A stretch of DNA of 64,000 bases from Paraescarpia echinospica (taxonomy: Eukaryota > Annelida > Polychaeta > Sabellida > Siboglinidae), in assembly GCA_020002185.1 (NCBI GenBank), contig CM034532.1, positions 52,657,944 to 52,721,943 on the forward strand, given 5' to 3'. Made by a program: the position numbers and the translations under genes. The notes under the pieces are model-generated. The model saw only the letters and a list, made by a program, of their open reading frames with translations, did no database searches and was not told the origin of the DNA. Positions 24,042 to 35,027 of this stretch are shown one piece after another; positions within the stretch are counted from its first letter, which is position 1, and each line of letters begins with the position of its first letter.

Positions 24042-24776
24042 CTGAAACCAAGGAGATGATTGCATTTACAGACCATTTTAACTATAACCGAGCTAGATTA
24101 TGTTAGTTTGTATGTATGTGTACATGCTAAGGTGTTCCTCCTAGATGGCTTGCACCTCGGGCACGAAACATTCAGGGATTAGGCGAACCCACGAGTGTAC
24201 CGTAACATTTATATATTTTTCAAAATAACCCGTATATATATATATATCAAGGTTTCTAATTTGTTATCATCTTGTATATGATAAATCAATTATGCGGAAC
24301 GTAAAACGTAATGCGCGCGCATACAACGTAACTGAACAATAGCTGTAGCAGAAACCACGAGCACGCGGCATATACTTCGGGAAACCGGCCCCTGCGTCAT
24401 GGATTAGGTTACTTGGCAACATGAAGTCTACCCTCGAACTTCATTTTCTCTCCGACTTCCGTCATTTTGAACATACAAAGGATATTGGAGTATGTGCAAG
24501 ACGCGTCTGTTTACGTTTGATGTGCGCTGAATCAATCGCACACCCATGCGAGCGCGTTATTTTTGTAACATTTGGTAAATATTTATATCACGATTCTCAT
24601 GTTTGAGCCACCAAGTTATCCAAACCGGAGACGGGCATTTTTACTAGTGTGTATCATCCATCTGTATTCAAATGAGTAAGAATACTAACAATTATATTAT
24701 TAACTTGACATGGGTATAATAACATCAAGCAAATGTGATTGTACCCAACTCAACAATGAAACACATTGTACATTAC
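24042..24776. other. Intron with an inserted GC-richer patch
   Basis: The part at 24130-24620 differs in composition from the array introns and has a short open frame without support. It may be an unrecognised insertion. Confidence 0.35.
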
Positions 24777-24801
24777 CTAGTTCTCCATCCAATATTTTTT
24801 C
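24777..24801 (-). pseudogene. Microexon of 25 nt, frameshifted
   Basis: Donor and acceptor are present. A run of A bases at the start of the exon appears one longer than in relatives, making it 25 nt. A 24-nt version would read KKILDGEL, similar to the ARxLDEDR class. Inclusion would shift the frame. Confidence 0.55.
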
Positions 24802-25164
24802 CTGAAACAAATAACAATAATACTTAAATAGCACCGTATCCAAACGACATTTTTCAAAGTGTATTTATTTTGTCCAATGACAATATGAATGTAATAATCT
24901 ACTCGGAATCTCATAAGAACGATATTGTAATATTTAATACTGAAATAGATTTTCTTTCCTAAAACTGCAGTCTTTTATTTTGTGCAGCTTAAAGATGGTG
25001 TCAATTATAACTGTATTAAACTAGCTTACATCCGATCACGGTGCAACAAACGAAGCACTGCGGTTATCATTTTGGTTCTACAATTCGTTCCCGCAAATAA
25101 ATTTCTACTTAAGTCACAGTAGCGCATTCTTGTGAGCGGCTTACCACTCAATACGTATTGTGTA

Positions 25165-25175
25165 TATATATGTTA

Positions 25176-25217
<42 letters not shown>

Positions 25218-25231
25218 TAATATATAGGTAC

Positions 25232-25282
<51 letters not shown>
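25165..25282. repeat. TA-rich simple repeat
   Basis: Long alternating TA tracts with scattered G and C. Tyr/Ile-only open frames here are artefacts. Confidence 0.9.
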
Positions 25283-25401
25283 AACATACATTTGAGAGCA
25301 ATGTGTAAAACATATTTGTTCAATTAGAAACGGTACTTTTTTAGTGCTGTAACCAGAACATTGCTTTTAAAACACATCTACGAGCAAACATAGTACATTA
25401 C

Positions 25402-25425
25402 CTCGATCTTCGTCTAAATTTCTTG
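25402..25425 (-). CDS. 24-nt microexon, ARNLDEDR
   Basis: Acceptor TTTCAG, donor G|GTAATG, phase-1 reading ARNLDEDR. It is the intact member of its class; compare 3937, where a codon has become a stop. A TTA/TTG leucine difference between the two is synonymous. Confidence 0.65.
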
Positions 25426-26078
25426 CTGAAACAAAAACCAATCATACTTATATAGTTGTCTATTCAAATGAAATATTTACATGTTTATATAGAAAGTACT
25501 TCATGACAAATATACCAAAAATGTAATAAAATTATGTAGAGGAACATATCATTGAGGTTGTTTCCATGAATAAAATGAAACACGTACGTATGTGATATCA
25601 CACGCCAATATCAACTAATGCGTTTTTAGTTTCATCAAAAAAGGCCATCAGCACCTACTTAGGTTTTAAAAATTATTCTAACACACGAGTCTTGGGTTTT
25701 GATTAATTATGCTTTAAACACACCCTTCCATATTACACTGTAGAATGTTAGAAACAGTCGTCTTGTGGAGCATCATGATATGTTTTGAAATATCATGAAA
25801 GGTTGAACACATAAAGCAATATCATTGTTATATGCTACCTACGCAATTTATATTATTATGGCTGGAGAAATGTGTACTTTAATTATACTTTATGCAAATA
25901 TAGTTTTTTTAAGAAAAAACATGCATAATGCAGATCCACATGCATTTTATATAGGATGCTAATCAAGATACCTTAAGATGTCAACAGTTTTTACTTTATA
26001 GTAACTATATGTAGCTTTCTTATTAAGTTAACATAATATCAAACTAATGTATAATTATATTACTACATTGTATATTAC
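25426..26078. other. Intron between microexons
   Basis: The 25480-25850 part recurs at 4340-4500 and, inverted, at 17680-18025. No gene. Confidence 0.5.
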
Positions 26079-26102
26079 CTTCTTCAATCAGTCGTCTCGC
26101 TT
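26079..26102 (-). CDS. 24-nt microexon, EARRLIEE
   Basis: Acceptor TTACAG, donor G|GTAATA, phase-1 reading EARRLIEE. The alanine codon is GCG and the second arginine CGA, silent differences from other copies. The conserved intronic block lies at about 26265-26320, 165 nt upstream in transcript sense. Confidence 0.7.
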
Positions 26103-26688
26103 CTGTAACAGATGCGTAGATTGCATTAAAAATCGTTAAAATGTACCCAAAAAAATGTGTCTGGGTTACAAAGTGAACAATACTGATGTTCGTTATTCCA
26201 TTTGAAACAGTTGTAAAATCGTATCAAAAAGTGTACTTGCATAGCATATTGCCTAGAAATGTATTTTACATAAACATCAACATAAAACAGTTGTCTCTGT
26301 GACCAAAGCCTTGTTTCCGTGTAAATGTAGAGATTACTACTTAATGACACAATTACATAATTTATTATTGCAACTATGATCAGAATCATATATGTTACGT
26401 ATATTACCATACACTATGCAAAATATTGCAGATTGTGCGAACATTTTATTAGTTTTATATCACGAAGCACATTTGACTATACAAAACGCAATAAAAAAAA
26501 TTGTTTTGCATATCTACATTTTCGAAATAGTTGTTATGTCAATTTCTAAGATCAAGTAACCATTCACATTACTTTTGTTCAACCACCTGTTGAGCAAGTA
26601 CAATATATAATTTATACTAACAAACGGTGCTATATCTATAAGACGACGTCACAAAACGTATAATATATATATATATATATCAATTATA
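26103..26688. other. Intron between microexons
   Basis: AT-rich. It contains the intronic block at 26265-26320 and an AT microsatellite at 26660-26680. No gene. Confidence 0.5.
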
Positions 26689-27743
26689 TTAATAATTCGA
26701 AATAAATCTAAGAGTATAGTAGCAGGTGCTGACATGTTTCTTGCAGATATGTCATATATACAAAATGTGATATTACATTAATCTGCTTTGATAACGATAT
26801 ATATATATATATATCGTTATCAAAGCAATTAATGTAATATCACATTTTGTATATATGACATATCATGTTTCTTGCAGATATGTCATATATACAAAATGTG
26901 ATATTACATTAATCTGCTTTGATAACGATATGTATATATATATATATATATATATATGAGAATATTCGGCCACGGCACCGTGCTGCATATGTAATTTTGT
27001 GCTGGCAACAACGCAGGACGAGTGATGATTGGTCTAATGTCTCCTAAGGCCTGATGCTAATTAACCCCCTTTGTCTTTGGTGCTCTTTTGGCACAAGGAA
27101 CCAATCACCACGCGGTAATGGCGCTCGGTGGCAGATTTCAATGAGCTCCTCGTTTTGTGAAAGCAGACAGAGTGGTCGCATCAAAAATGTTGGCCCTCCC
27201 TTCCCTCCCAATTTTTGATAGCATTAGGGACACAACATGTACATCGTTGGTGGAAGAGGGGTTGATAACAGATCTCAAAGCTTTCCCCATTTTCTTAGTG
27301 CAGGTGGACAATGTGTTCACGGAGTTTTGATGCCGAGACAGCTCGCTTCTCTTCCATCGGTGATTTTAGTAAGTTGGGCGTAATGGCCCCACTTATAGGT
27401 TTAGGCTAAATCTTGATATAATGTAACTCTTCAGCAGGTAGTTGGGATTATAGTTAGTGTGAATGAAATGTGTGCATGGTTAGTACGGTACAGTGCATAA
27501 GGTCTACTGTGATTACAGTAGTAATGCTGTTGTTTTGTATATCTATAACAATACTGTTAATGTTGTATATGCCGAAATGTGGGCTCTGTCATCCAGAGGT
27601 ACAGGAGACTGGCATGGGCTCAGTCACAGGCCTGGCCTTGGGATGTAGAGCCAACATTTCTCTCTCTTTAACTTAATCTCTTTAATAAACGTCATTCATT
27701 TGGCCTTATTTCATCACTATTCATGACTTGTGTTGGTGCTTGC

Positions 27744-27776
<33 letters not shown>

Positions 27777-27884
27777 GTTATCAAAGCAGATTAATGAAAT
27801 ATCACATTTTGTATATATGACATATCTGCAAGAAACATGTCAGCACCTGTTACTATACTCGTAGATTTATTTCGAATTATTAAT
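26689..27884. mobile_element. Foldback element split by a solo LTR
   Basis: The outer arms (about 26689-26800 and 27775-27884) are inverse complements of about 105 bp, starting TTAATAATTCGAAATAAATC and running to GATAACGATATA. Inside the left half a further palindrome (about 26745-26865) repeats part of the arm, followed by a second direct copy. The TA-rich centre is interrupted by the LTR at 26957-27744. No coding capacity. Confidence 0.8.
26957..27744 (+). mobile_element. Candidate solo LTR, copy 2
   Basis: TG...CA ends match copy 1 at 13991-14764 with few substitutions. It is inserted in the TATATA centre of the foldback element, so any 4-5 bp target duplication is hidden in the repeat. 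It also carries AATAAA near the 3' end. The short frames it contains are shared with copy 1 but show no sign of selection. Confidence 0.65.
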
Positions 27885-27909
27885 TTATGTTCTAACGTTA
27901 TGATATTAC

Positions 27910-27933
27910 CTTCTTCCGCAATGCGTCTAGCTT
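27910..27933 (-). CDS. 24-nt microexon, EARRIAEE
   Basis: Acceptor TTTCAG, donor G|GTAATA, phase-1 reading EARRIAEE. It differs from 24018 mainly at synonymous positions (GCT against GCA alanine) plus His to Ile. Confidence 0.7.
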
Positions 27934-28158
27934 CTGAAACACACGAGTAAATTGCATTAAAATAAATAAGAATATTTACATTGTGTCCAACATGATATGT
28001 GTCTGGATTACAAAGTGAACAATACTTCTTTCATTATTACATCATAAATAATTATAAAAACATATATCATTGGAAATATAATCACAATTATTATTATTAC
28101 ATACATTGCATTACATCATGCAAAATATATCAGATTTGTGCTAAACATTTTACATTAC

Positions 28159-28182
28159 CTTGTTTGTCTTTTAGTATGTATG
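28159..28182 (-). CDS. 24-nt microexon, AYILKDKQ
   Basis: Acceptor TTTCAG, donor G|GTAATG, phase-1 reading AYILKDKQ. It belongs to the group with a CAG|CA acceptor (25402, 29231) but is diverged. Confidence 0.6.
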
Positions 28183-29230
28183 CTGAAACAAAAATAATAA
28201 TTATTACATAGTACTCTATCCAAATAAGAACAATACAGTTTGCTTCCAAAAACTGTATTCGTATATTTTGTATAATTTAAACAAGATGTCAATTGTAATT
28301 ATATAATACAAGTTTACACCTGATCACGTTGCAACAAACTAACCACAGCGGATATCATTATTTTATTCTAAAACTCGTTCTAGCTGAACAAGTAATTTAT
28401 GCTCAAGCCAAATAGCACGTTCCGTTGCATAGCTCACCACTCAATGTAAATCTTATGTAATCAGCGAACATGAAATACATTATGAACAATATGAACCAGA
28501 TGGGGCTGGCATCATCGGCTTTGCATGAGTACGGTGCCAAAATATAGCCCGCACTACACATTACTGCGACAGCATGCGCCTGGCTTCAGGACCTAAATGC
28601 GACACGTGACGAGCCTCCGTCTTTGAATCATACGCAAGAAGACAAACAAATCCATGGATACAGAACATTGCATGCACAAATCATAATTGTTTAATATTGT
28701 CTCAGTCAGCTCATCTCATCTATGAATGCGCCACTCGTAGAAGTGCATTTAGCTTAAAAAAAGTTCATGGCTGCTTTGGCCGATGACACGAAGGAACTCG
28801 TCATTGGGCGTGTCCTCGCCTTATACACACACATTCGCCTTCCCGGTGGGAGGAACGTAACCACAACTTACAATGGGTGATCTTTGTTTTCATAACTGAC
28901 TTCCCTTTAGCCTGGACAATTCCAGCTCAGATATCGTTCACTGAAGTTAGATTATTGCCTAGATTTTCTGGGCTCTTTTCACAATTCTTCGAAGGATCTT
29001 TCTGTCAGATCAGAGGCCAGTGGTTCAGTGGAGTGAATGAATATAGAAAGGAGGCACATGGACTTCGATACCTGGGAGGACAAACATCCAGAACGCCTCC
29101 AAATATGCCGTATTACTATACAGACGTCTATATATATGAAAACATTGTTTAATTAAAAACTGTTTTACATTTCTAGAAGAGTAACAAGAACATTTTTCAA
29201 ACACATTTACAAACACATATTGTACATTAC
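28183..29230. other. Intron with an inserted GC-richer segment
   Basis: The part at about 28490-29050 is GC-richer and unlike the array introns (for example TTCCCGGTGGGAGGAACG near 28840). A plus-strand open frame at 28877-29152 starts after it, but no protein family is recognised. It may be a fragment of an unknown mobile element. Confidence 0.35.
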
Positions 29231-29254
29231 CTCGTTCTTCATGCATTGTTATTG
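29231..29254 (-). CDS. 24-nt microexon, AITMHEER
   Basis: Acceptor TTTCAG, donor G|GTAATG, phase-1 reading AITMHEER. It shares the CAG|CA start and ER ending with the ARxLDEDR class. Confidence 0.6.
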
Positions 29255-30472
29255 CTGAAACATGTAAATAATAACAATACCTAAATAGCACAATAGCCAA
29301 CCGAAATATTGCAAAGTGTTTAAAATGTTGTCGAATGTGTATCATGTTCAATATATATCATATGAACAACAATATGAACAACAACGCATAATACATTAAT
29401 GTCAAATATTGATCACCTAAACCTCTTAAACATGTTGCATTATGGAAAAAGCTGAAAGTCCACATTTGGACAAGCAATTTTACCTCACTACATCCCTTAT
29501 AAAAATCTAGCTATGCCCTGGCTAAGAGTGTAAGCCGCATGATCTTTGATCATTTTAGGCTTTGTTTTTTATATTTTATACTTTAATCGGATAATGACTA
29601 TTATGACATATATGGAATATTATGTAACATAAATAATATGGATTGAAGGACATTTATAAACTAAAATGGCAGCAAAGACATGCAAAAAGGCCTAAATTAC
29701 CACCGATTGAAGATGCATATTTTTGGTGGATCTGCAGTGCCAAAATATATTTAAATACATTGAATTAATCGTAAGATGCTTCCCACAGTTATATTTTAAA
29801 ATGTTGTTTTCCCTTCCAGCTTCGGCCATACACATGGTGGAGTGAGGAGGATACCATGCTAACCACATCATACATTGAAAATAGTCTGACTGATGAAGAA
29901 CGATTGGTTAGTTATTGTACTTGTATACAACAAAGAAGGGCACAGACCACTGTTAGCTTTTCCACTGTCAGCCATGTTAATGTTTTGTTAGATTATAAGG
30001 AAACTACCATTCGAAAATCTGAAATTTCAGAAATTATATGCTGATCAAACTTTGTCAAAATCATGTACCTCCAGCTCTTTTAAAACACATCCGTGCTCGG
30101 TACCCATCAATATTTACCATTTCCCAAAATATACATGATTGGATCAGATATTTGGACTTTGATGTTAAATGCACCCGTCCGTATTACATATAATATTGAA
30201 CAAACATGTATGGCATACATCACATTCTTGAAATAGCATTAAGGATTGGGCACTCTAAGTAGGCGCATTGTAACATGGTAGAGTTGTGCTACATTTGTGT
30301 ATTATATTACGGCAAGAAAAATGTTCCTTGTCCAAAACTGGCATAATTCCAGAGACTGGTGTATTTTAGACAGAATGCTAATTAATATGTCTTGCTTTAG
30401 TAAATGACTGTATTTGTTTTATTAAATTAACATCAAACAAATGTATAACAATATAAATACATTAAATACTAC
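29255..30472. other. Intron between microexons
   Basis: No supported gene. The part at 29640-30060 has a slightly different composition and short open frames without recognisable content. Confidence 0.4.
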
Positions 30473-30496
30473 CTTCTTCTGCGATGTGTTAGGCGT
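30473..30496 (-). pseudogene. Microexon with in-frame stop, DA-stop-HIAEE
   Basis: The acceptor is CTCGGTTTCAG and the donor G|GTAGTA. The phase-1 reading has TAA as the third codon, while the rest (HIAEE) fits the EARRxAEE class. It is probably dead or poisonous if spliced in. Confidence 0.6.
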
Positions 30497-30674
30497 CTGA
30501 AACCGAGGAATTGATGGTGTGTACACAAACAAGAATAATAAAACTGAAAAATGATGTGAATCAAATCCATCAGCATAATAATTAACATATCTTGATTCAG
30601 TATCTATTTGTTGTTTTCTTATTAAATTAACAGTACACATATAAACCAAATATAACTGCATAAACACATTTTAT

Positions 30675-30705
30675 ATTGTCATCTTATGCATAACTTCTAG
30701 CATAT
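30675..30705 (-). pseudogene. Decayed EAR-class microexon
   Basis: The body and acceptor flank are recognisable (ACTTCTAGC and CCAACGAGTTGATTG on the plus strand), but the donor and the AG are lost. An intronic block lies at about 30838-30892, the usual distance upstream. Confidence 0.45.
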
Positions 30706-30937
30706 CAAACCAACGAGTTGATTGTGTATATACAAAACAACAATAATTGAGATGCATCCAAAATGGCCTGTCTCCGGATATTAATACAAAACATATCAGA
30801 AACCTGTACTGGCTTGGTTGTGTCTAGACCTGTTTTTTTACACGAACAACAAAAGAAAACGATTGTCTCAGTGCCCAAATTTTTGCTTCCGTTTAATACA
30901 TAGATATAATTACACAAAATTATGATTACGAGTTAAC

Positions 30938-30960
30938 TTTTTTTGCAAGGCGTCTCGCTT
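30938..30960 (-). pseudogene. EAR-class microexon with altered donor
   Basis: The acceptor is intact and the body begins AAGCGAGACGCC (E-A-R-R in phase 1). At the donor the usual AAG|GTAAT is AAAGTTAAC, so the exon boundary is lost or moved by one base. An intronic block lies at about 31125-31180. Confidence 0.5.
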
Positions 30961-32770
30961 CTGAAGCACATGAGTAGATTGCATTCAAAATTAAGAATAT
31001 CTAAGCTGAATCCAAAATGATATGTGTCCGGATCACAATGTAAACATAATTACGGTGGTAATTACATTAGAAACAATCTAAAACATCAGGAAAGTGTACT
31101 TTGTGCATGGTATTGCATAGACGTGTGTTTTGTCCGAATATCAAAAGAAAACGGTTGTCTCAGTGCTCTAACTCTTGCTTACGTTAAATACACAGTGGTA
31201 CCTAACTCAAAGATCAACATTATTTGTACAACTGCATTTTGAAAACAATATAAAATTCCACAATCCATTAATCATTCATTTATGTACTTCCAATGCAAAC
31301 CAACATTAGCATGTTGTTTATTATGTGGTATCCTATTTGTGTTGTGGTATATTCGCATTAGACATCACGCATGTTAATAAATACACGTACATGTTTATGC
31401 AAGGAAAATTCATATAATGACACGTTTGCTGAACATTCTTCAGGATAGTTCATTTCTATATAAATGAGTTCTTTTAAAAATATCCAATACGTGAATATTT
31501 CATCGATGTTACACACCAACGTCCTTCTTCAGTACATGTGAGATAGTTTGTAATTCACATATTGGATATGTTTAAACGAATTTATTTGCAGACAACACAT
31601 GTTAATCGATTATTCGTGTTCCAAACTAATGGTTTAGCATCTTAAGCCATTTAAATACTTTAACTACTTTAAAATGTACGCTGCTGCGAACCATGAGTGA
31701 ATAAGCAAATAGTTAAACGCCTCAAATGGATCTTTAAATAGTCTTCATATGATTAAGATGACTAGTTATATACTTAGACACTAAAATACATTTTCCTTCC
31801 AAAAAATCACATTATATAGTTTATGCTTCTTAAAAGAGGATGAAACGCTTCGACAATCATCGCCCAACTATAAGAACATACCATTTACACTGCATGTCAC
31901 CATAATTTGATGAGCACAGCATATATTATAAATAATTGTTTAAACTTGGCCATTATCGGCATTGGGTGGCGCCATTACTATCCAGCGGCCAGTGGTTTGA
32001 GTCGCGAAATGCCAGGCGCGGGCGCAACTTAATAGGGGACGCAGCATAGCTCCCAGAAAACCAACAAATCGCATATAAAAAACATAACAATTCAAAACAT
32101 TAATGCACTGAATGGCTACTGGATACACTGAAAGTGCTAGGAAACAACTTTTCACATGCTTCCACGGAAGAATTCTCAGAGAAAAAACAGGTTATAGATG
32201 ATGGATTTGGCATGTCCGTCGGCGGCTAGCTCTGCAAGAGTCTGCTGTGGTCACATTTGGTCTCTAATTGCACCAATAAATACAAATGTGAAAAAAAATG
32301 AACGTGGAAAAATTGTGAAATCATAGTCAATGTTTACACTTTGTTTAATTTCGGACGCATAAACAACTTAGTTTTGTATTGTAGAAGGACTACCATGTAT
32401 AATAAGGCTCCGTACTGTTGTTTTCGCCCAGAAATGTATACAAGGTTATGAAATAAATCGACACATTTGAAAATCTCCATTTAATAGATAGGCGCGATTC
32501 AAACCACTCTCTGGGAACTTACATCGAAAAAAATAACGATACGCAGTGCTCTAGTTTACCAATTTAGGCATCGAACAAAATAAGGTTTTTTAATTTGTCT
32601 GATTTATTTAATTGGTTTCTGTCACCACTAATGCATACTATATAGTACATATTGAAATATATGGCAAAAAACAGCTGTTTCATTCCCCCTTTAAACAAGA
32701 TAACAAATCAAACAATATAAAATATATAGAATTTGTTTGGAAACATATTTAGGCAAAATGTGTACATTAC
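30961..32770. other. Intron with a dispersed repeat
   Basis: No gene. 31360-31800 is paralogous to 1800-2160 and 8290-8640. 31940-32320 is a repeat also found at 48100-48470 and 51425-51680. 32460-32680 matches 51950-52090. Confidence 0.55.
31940..32320 (+). repeat. Dispersed repeat, copy 1 of 3
   Basis: It shares ATTATCGGCA, GGCGCCATTAC and CTTCCACGGAAG phrases in order with 48100-48470 and 51425-51680. One plus frame reads CFHGRILREK, followed by a stop. No copy has an extended conserved frame. Confidence 0.65.
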
Positions 32771-32790
32771 CTTGTTCTGCACGTAATGAG
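32771..32790 (-). pseudogene. LRAEQ-class microexon with acceptor deleted
   Basis: The donor G|GTAATG and the distal exon part (LRAEQ) are intact. About eight bases covering the exon start and the CAG acceptor are missing relative to the intact paralogue at 52160. Confidence 0.6.
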
Positions 32791-32794
32791 AAAA

Positions 32795-33631
32795 CAAAGA
32801 ATTGATCATTTGTACATTAAATTGTAATAGTTAACTAGCACCTGCGCTACGCATTCTAATAAGATTAACAATACTTGAGTTTGTATAAATACTATACATT
32901 CCTCCATAGCATATTAGACAAACACTTTTTCAATGTTGTGAACATTCATGTTCTTGAAATATCAAGAAATTTATTAAACAGCCGAATTCACAGATAGGAT
33001 GGATTGTACACTTAAATCACGCTCATTGTTACATGTGCTACATCCGCACTGTTCTACTATGCCATGAGAAAAAAGGGAAACAAGCTTATGTGCAAATGTT
33101 TTCTTCTCCACAACTGGCCTAATTGCTAAAATTATGACTTCAAGGTATTAACTCAATCGGCTGTGGTTTATGCACTGCTAACTGCTTTTTTACAATTTTA
33201 ACTGTGGGTTTTATTCCATCAGGTGTGGTTTTTAGTTTGTTGACTGTGAAATTCACCCTCTAAGCTGTGTTTTTCATTCTGTCGGTTGTAATTCTGTTGG
33301 CTAAGGTTTTCACACTGTCAGATGTAATGTAAACCATTGCCAGCAATTACAAACAAATGTGATAGGTGAAAAACATCAAAATAAACACATTTGCGTAACA
33401 GTTATATCGGTATTCCTGACATTAACTGCTTCTTAAATCACCTTAGAAATTGGCTTAATGACATTTTCCATTGGATAACAGTTTCCAAGGACTAGGCCCA
33501 ATAGAAGTAACCTTATTATTTTGAAAAACAAACTGGTGTATTAGTGTTTTGGCTCATAGCTCGTAAAAGCGTCAGCGAGAAACGTGTAATTTTGGAATAG
33601 CGGGTGACATTATAATGAAAATATATATTAC
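32795..33631. other. Intron, paralogous to 52184-56369
   Basis: It includes a degenerate GCTGTGGTTTT-like tandem repeat at 33140-33310 that also occurs at 52770-52950. The stretch 33420-33620 is continuous here but is split by LINE insertions in the other copy. Confidence 0.6.
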
Positions 33632-33655
33632 CTTCTTCTTTGACGCGTTTGATTT
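33632..33655 (-). CDS. 24-nt microexon, EIKRVKEE
   Basis: Acceptor TTTCAG, donor G|GTAATA, phase-1 reading EIKRVKEE. The paralogue at 56370 reads ETERVKEE, with a silent CGC/CGT arginine change. Confidence 0.7.
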
Positions 33656-33840
33656 CTGAAACCGAATAGTTCATTGCATGTACACAACATAAGAACAATT
33701 GACGAATTCAATATTACATATCTGAAATTAATCAGGATGCTAATTAAAATGTCATGTTTCGGTAACTGTTTGTCGTTTCTTATGAAAATAACAACGTATT
33801 TCAAAGAAACATGTAACTGTACAAACAAACGATGTGTTAC

Positions 33841-33864
33841 CTTTTTCTGCTTCGGCTCGGGCTT
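33841..33864 (-). CDS. 24-nt microexon, EARAEAEK
   Basis: Acceptor CTCGGTTTCAG, donor G|GTAACA, phase-1 reading EARAEAEK. It is the first microexon after the transmembrane exon at 34759 in transcript order. The paralogue is at 56582. Confidence 0.7.
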
Positions 33865-34239
33865 CTGAAACCGAGGAGATGATTGTAAATACAGAAACTA
33901 ATATTAAAGCGTATCCAAAATGATTTGCCTCCGAATTAGAATAAACAAAATTAAATTGTTTGCAATTGCATTAGAAACTAATTTTAAAACATACTAGCAA
34001 GTTGATGGCACAGTTGTAAATGCCCTTTCTAGAGGGATCGCAATAACCATATTAACGCAAAATATATGTTCCCGGAATTTTCGTGCATGACCTTTGTATG
34101 ACGTAAATATTGTAAGTTTTTAGCGTTAAAACAAGTTACGTAAACCATCCTCCAACTGATTGGCGGTCCTCACAACAACACAAAGTAACACCCGTAATGT
34201 TACGAACTATCGATAACAGAAAACGTTAACATACACACA

Positions 34240-34337
<98 letters not shown>

Positions 34338-34758
34338 ACACTGGTCGAATATATAATTTAAAATGTTACATAAAGTATATTGCAATGTACAAAGTTACAA
34401 AAATGTTCTACATGATATCACTTATATACTGATTTCAATATTATAAAATACAGTGTGGGTCTTTGTATCACGTATTATCCGTCTTTCCCTAGCATATCTC
34501 CGTCAGTTTCAAATGTACGGGTTTGAAAGTGGTAGGCGTCCTAACAAACACATTATGGAACCCATTGTACATGTGCGAATTCAAGGCGCGCGTGCCAGAG
34601 GAGCGACTGTGTTTTAAATTGAACTTGTATGTTTTTTTGATACTCGTAAACATGCATAACGGTTCAAGGCACAAACGGCCATCATATCAGTGATAAGTAA
34701 ACAATAGGAACACTTATTGTTTAAAGTTTAACGTGTACACAATGAAGGAGAGACATAC
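33865..34758. other. Intron between the transmembrane exon and microexons
   Basis: It contains the AC microsatellite and sequence paralogous to 56610-57060. 34580-34750 then matches 59980-60120. The material corresponding to 57104-59900, including four microexons, is absent here. Confidence 0.6.
34231..34338. repeat. AC microsatellite
   Basis: About 50 nearly uninterrupted AC units. The paralogous position at about 57003-57047 has a shorter CA tract. Confidence 0.95.
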
Positions 34759-34853
34759 CTAGGAGGATAATAACAACGATAGTGAGAGCCAACAGAGGGT
34801 TATGCAATAGTTACTTGAAAGCGACGTCATTGCTGCGATCCACGATGATACGT
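34759..34853 (-). pseudogene. Transmembrane exon, copy A, with in-frame stop
   Basis: The minus strand encodes a hydrophobic stretch NPLLALTIVVIILL ending in a consensus donor CTCCTAG|GTATGT in phase 1. That is exactly what is needed to join the microexon at 33841 (G plus AA gives Glu). Upstream, a TAA replaces a CAA codon of copy B (after DVAFK), and another TAA precedes the homologous start, so this copy cannot make the full segment. Differences from copy B in the membrane part are mostly synonymous. The start is not determined. Confidence 0.6.
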
Positions 34854-35000
34854 AGGTGGGTTTAAGCTATCTTTGTTTGCAACGGCAATTTAATACATAA
34901 CTAAATATTTTCCCTAAAACTGCATCGTACCATCGTAACAAACACTGCAGTATTCCAATCTTCTTTTTAATATAGAAGACTAAGACGAATTATACATTAC

Positions 35001-35027
35001 CTGGTACTTTCTTTGGTTTTAGCTCTC
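35001..35027 (-). CDS. 27-nt microexon, GELKPKKVP
   Basis: Strong acceptor (a run of T then CAG), donor G|GTAATG, phase-1 reading GELKPKKVP. It is a Pro/Lys-rich class different from the 24-nt exons. An Ala/Val-rich open stretch lies in the intron just upstream. Confidence 0.6.

Noticed and set aside
25141..25323. Tyr/Ile-only open frame
   Set aside because: Artefact of the TA microsatellite.
29460..29530. Possible 29-nt exon with TTTTACCTCAC donor on the minus strand
   Set aside because: Length is not a multiple of three, and neither body nor flanks resemble any microexon class.
34200..34385. Cys/Val-only open frame
   Set aside because: Artefact of the AC microsatellite.
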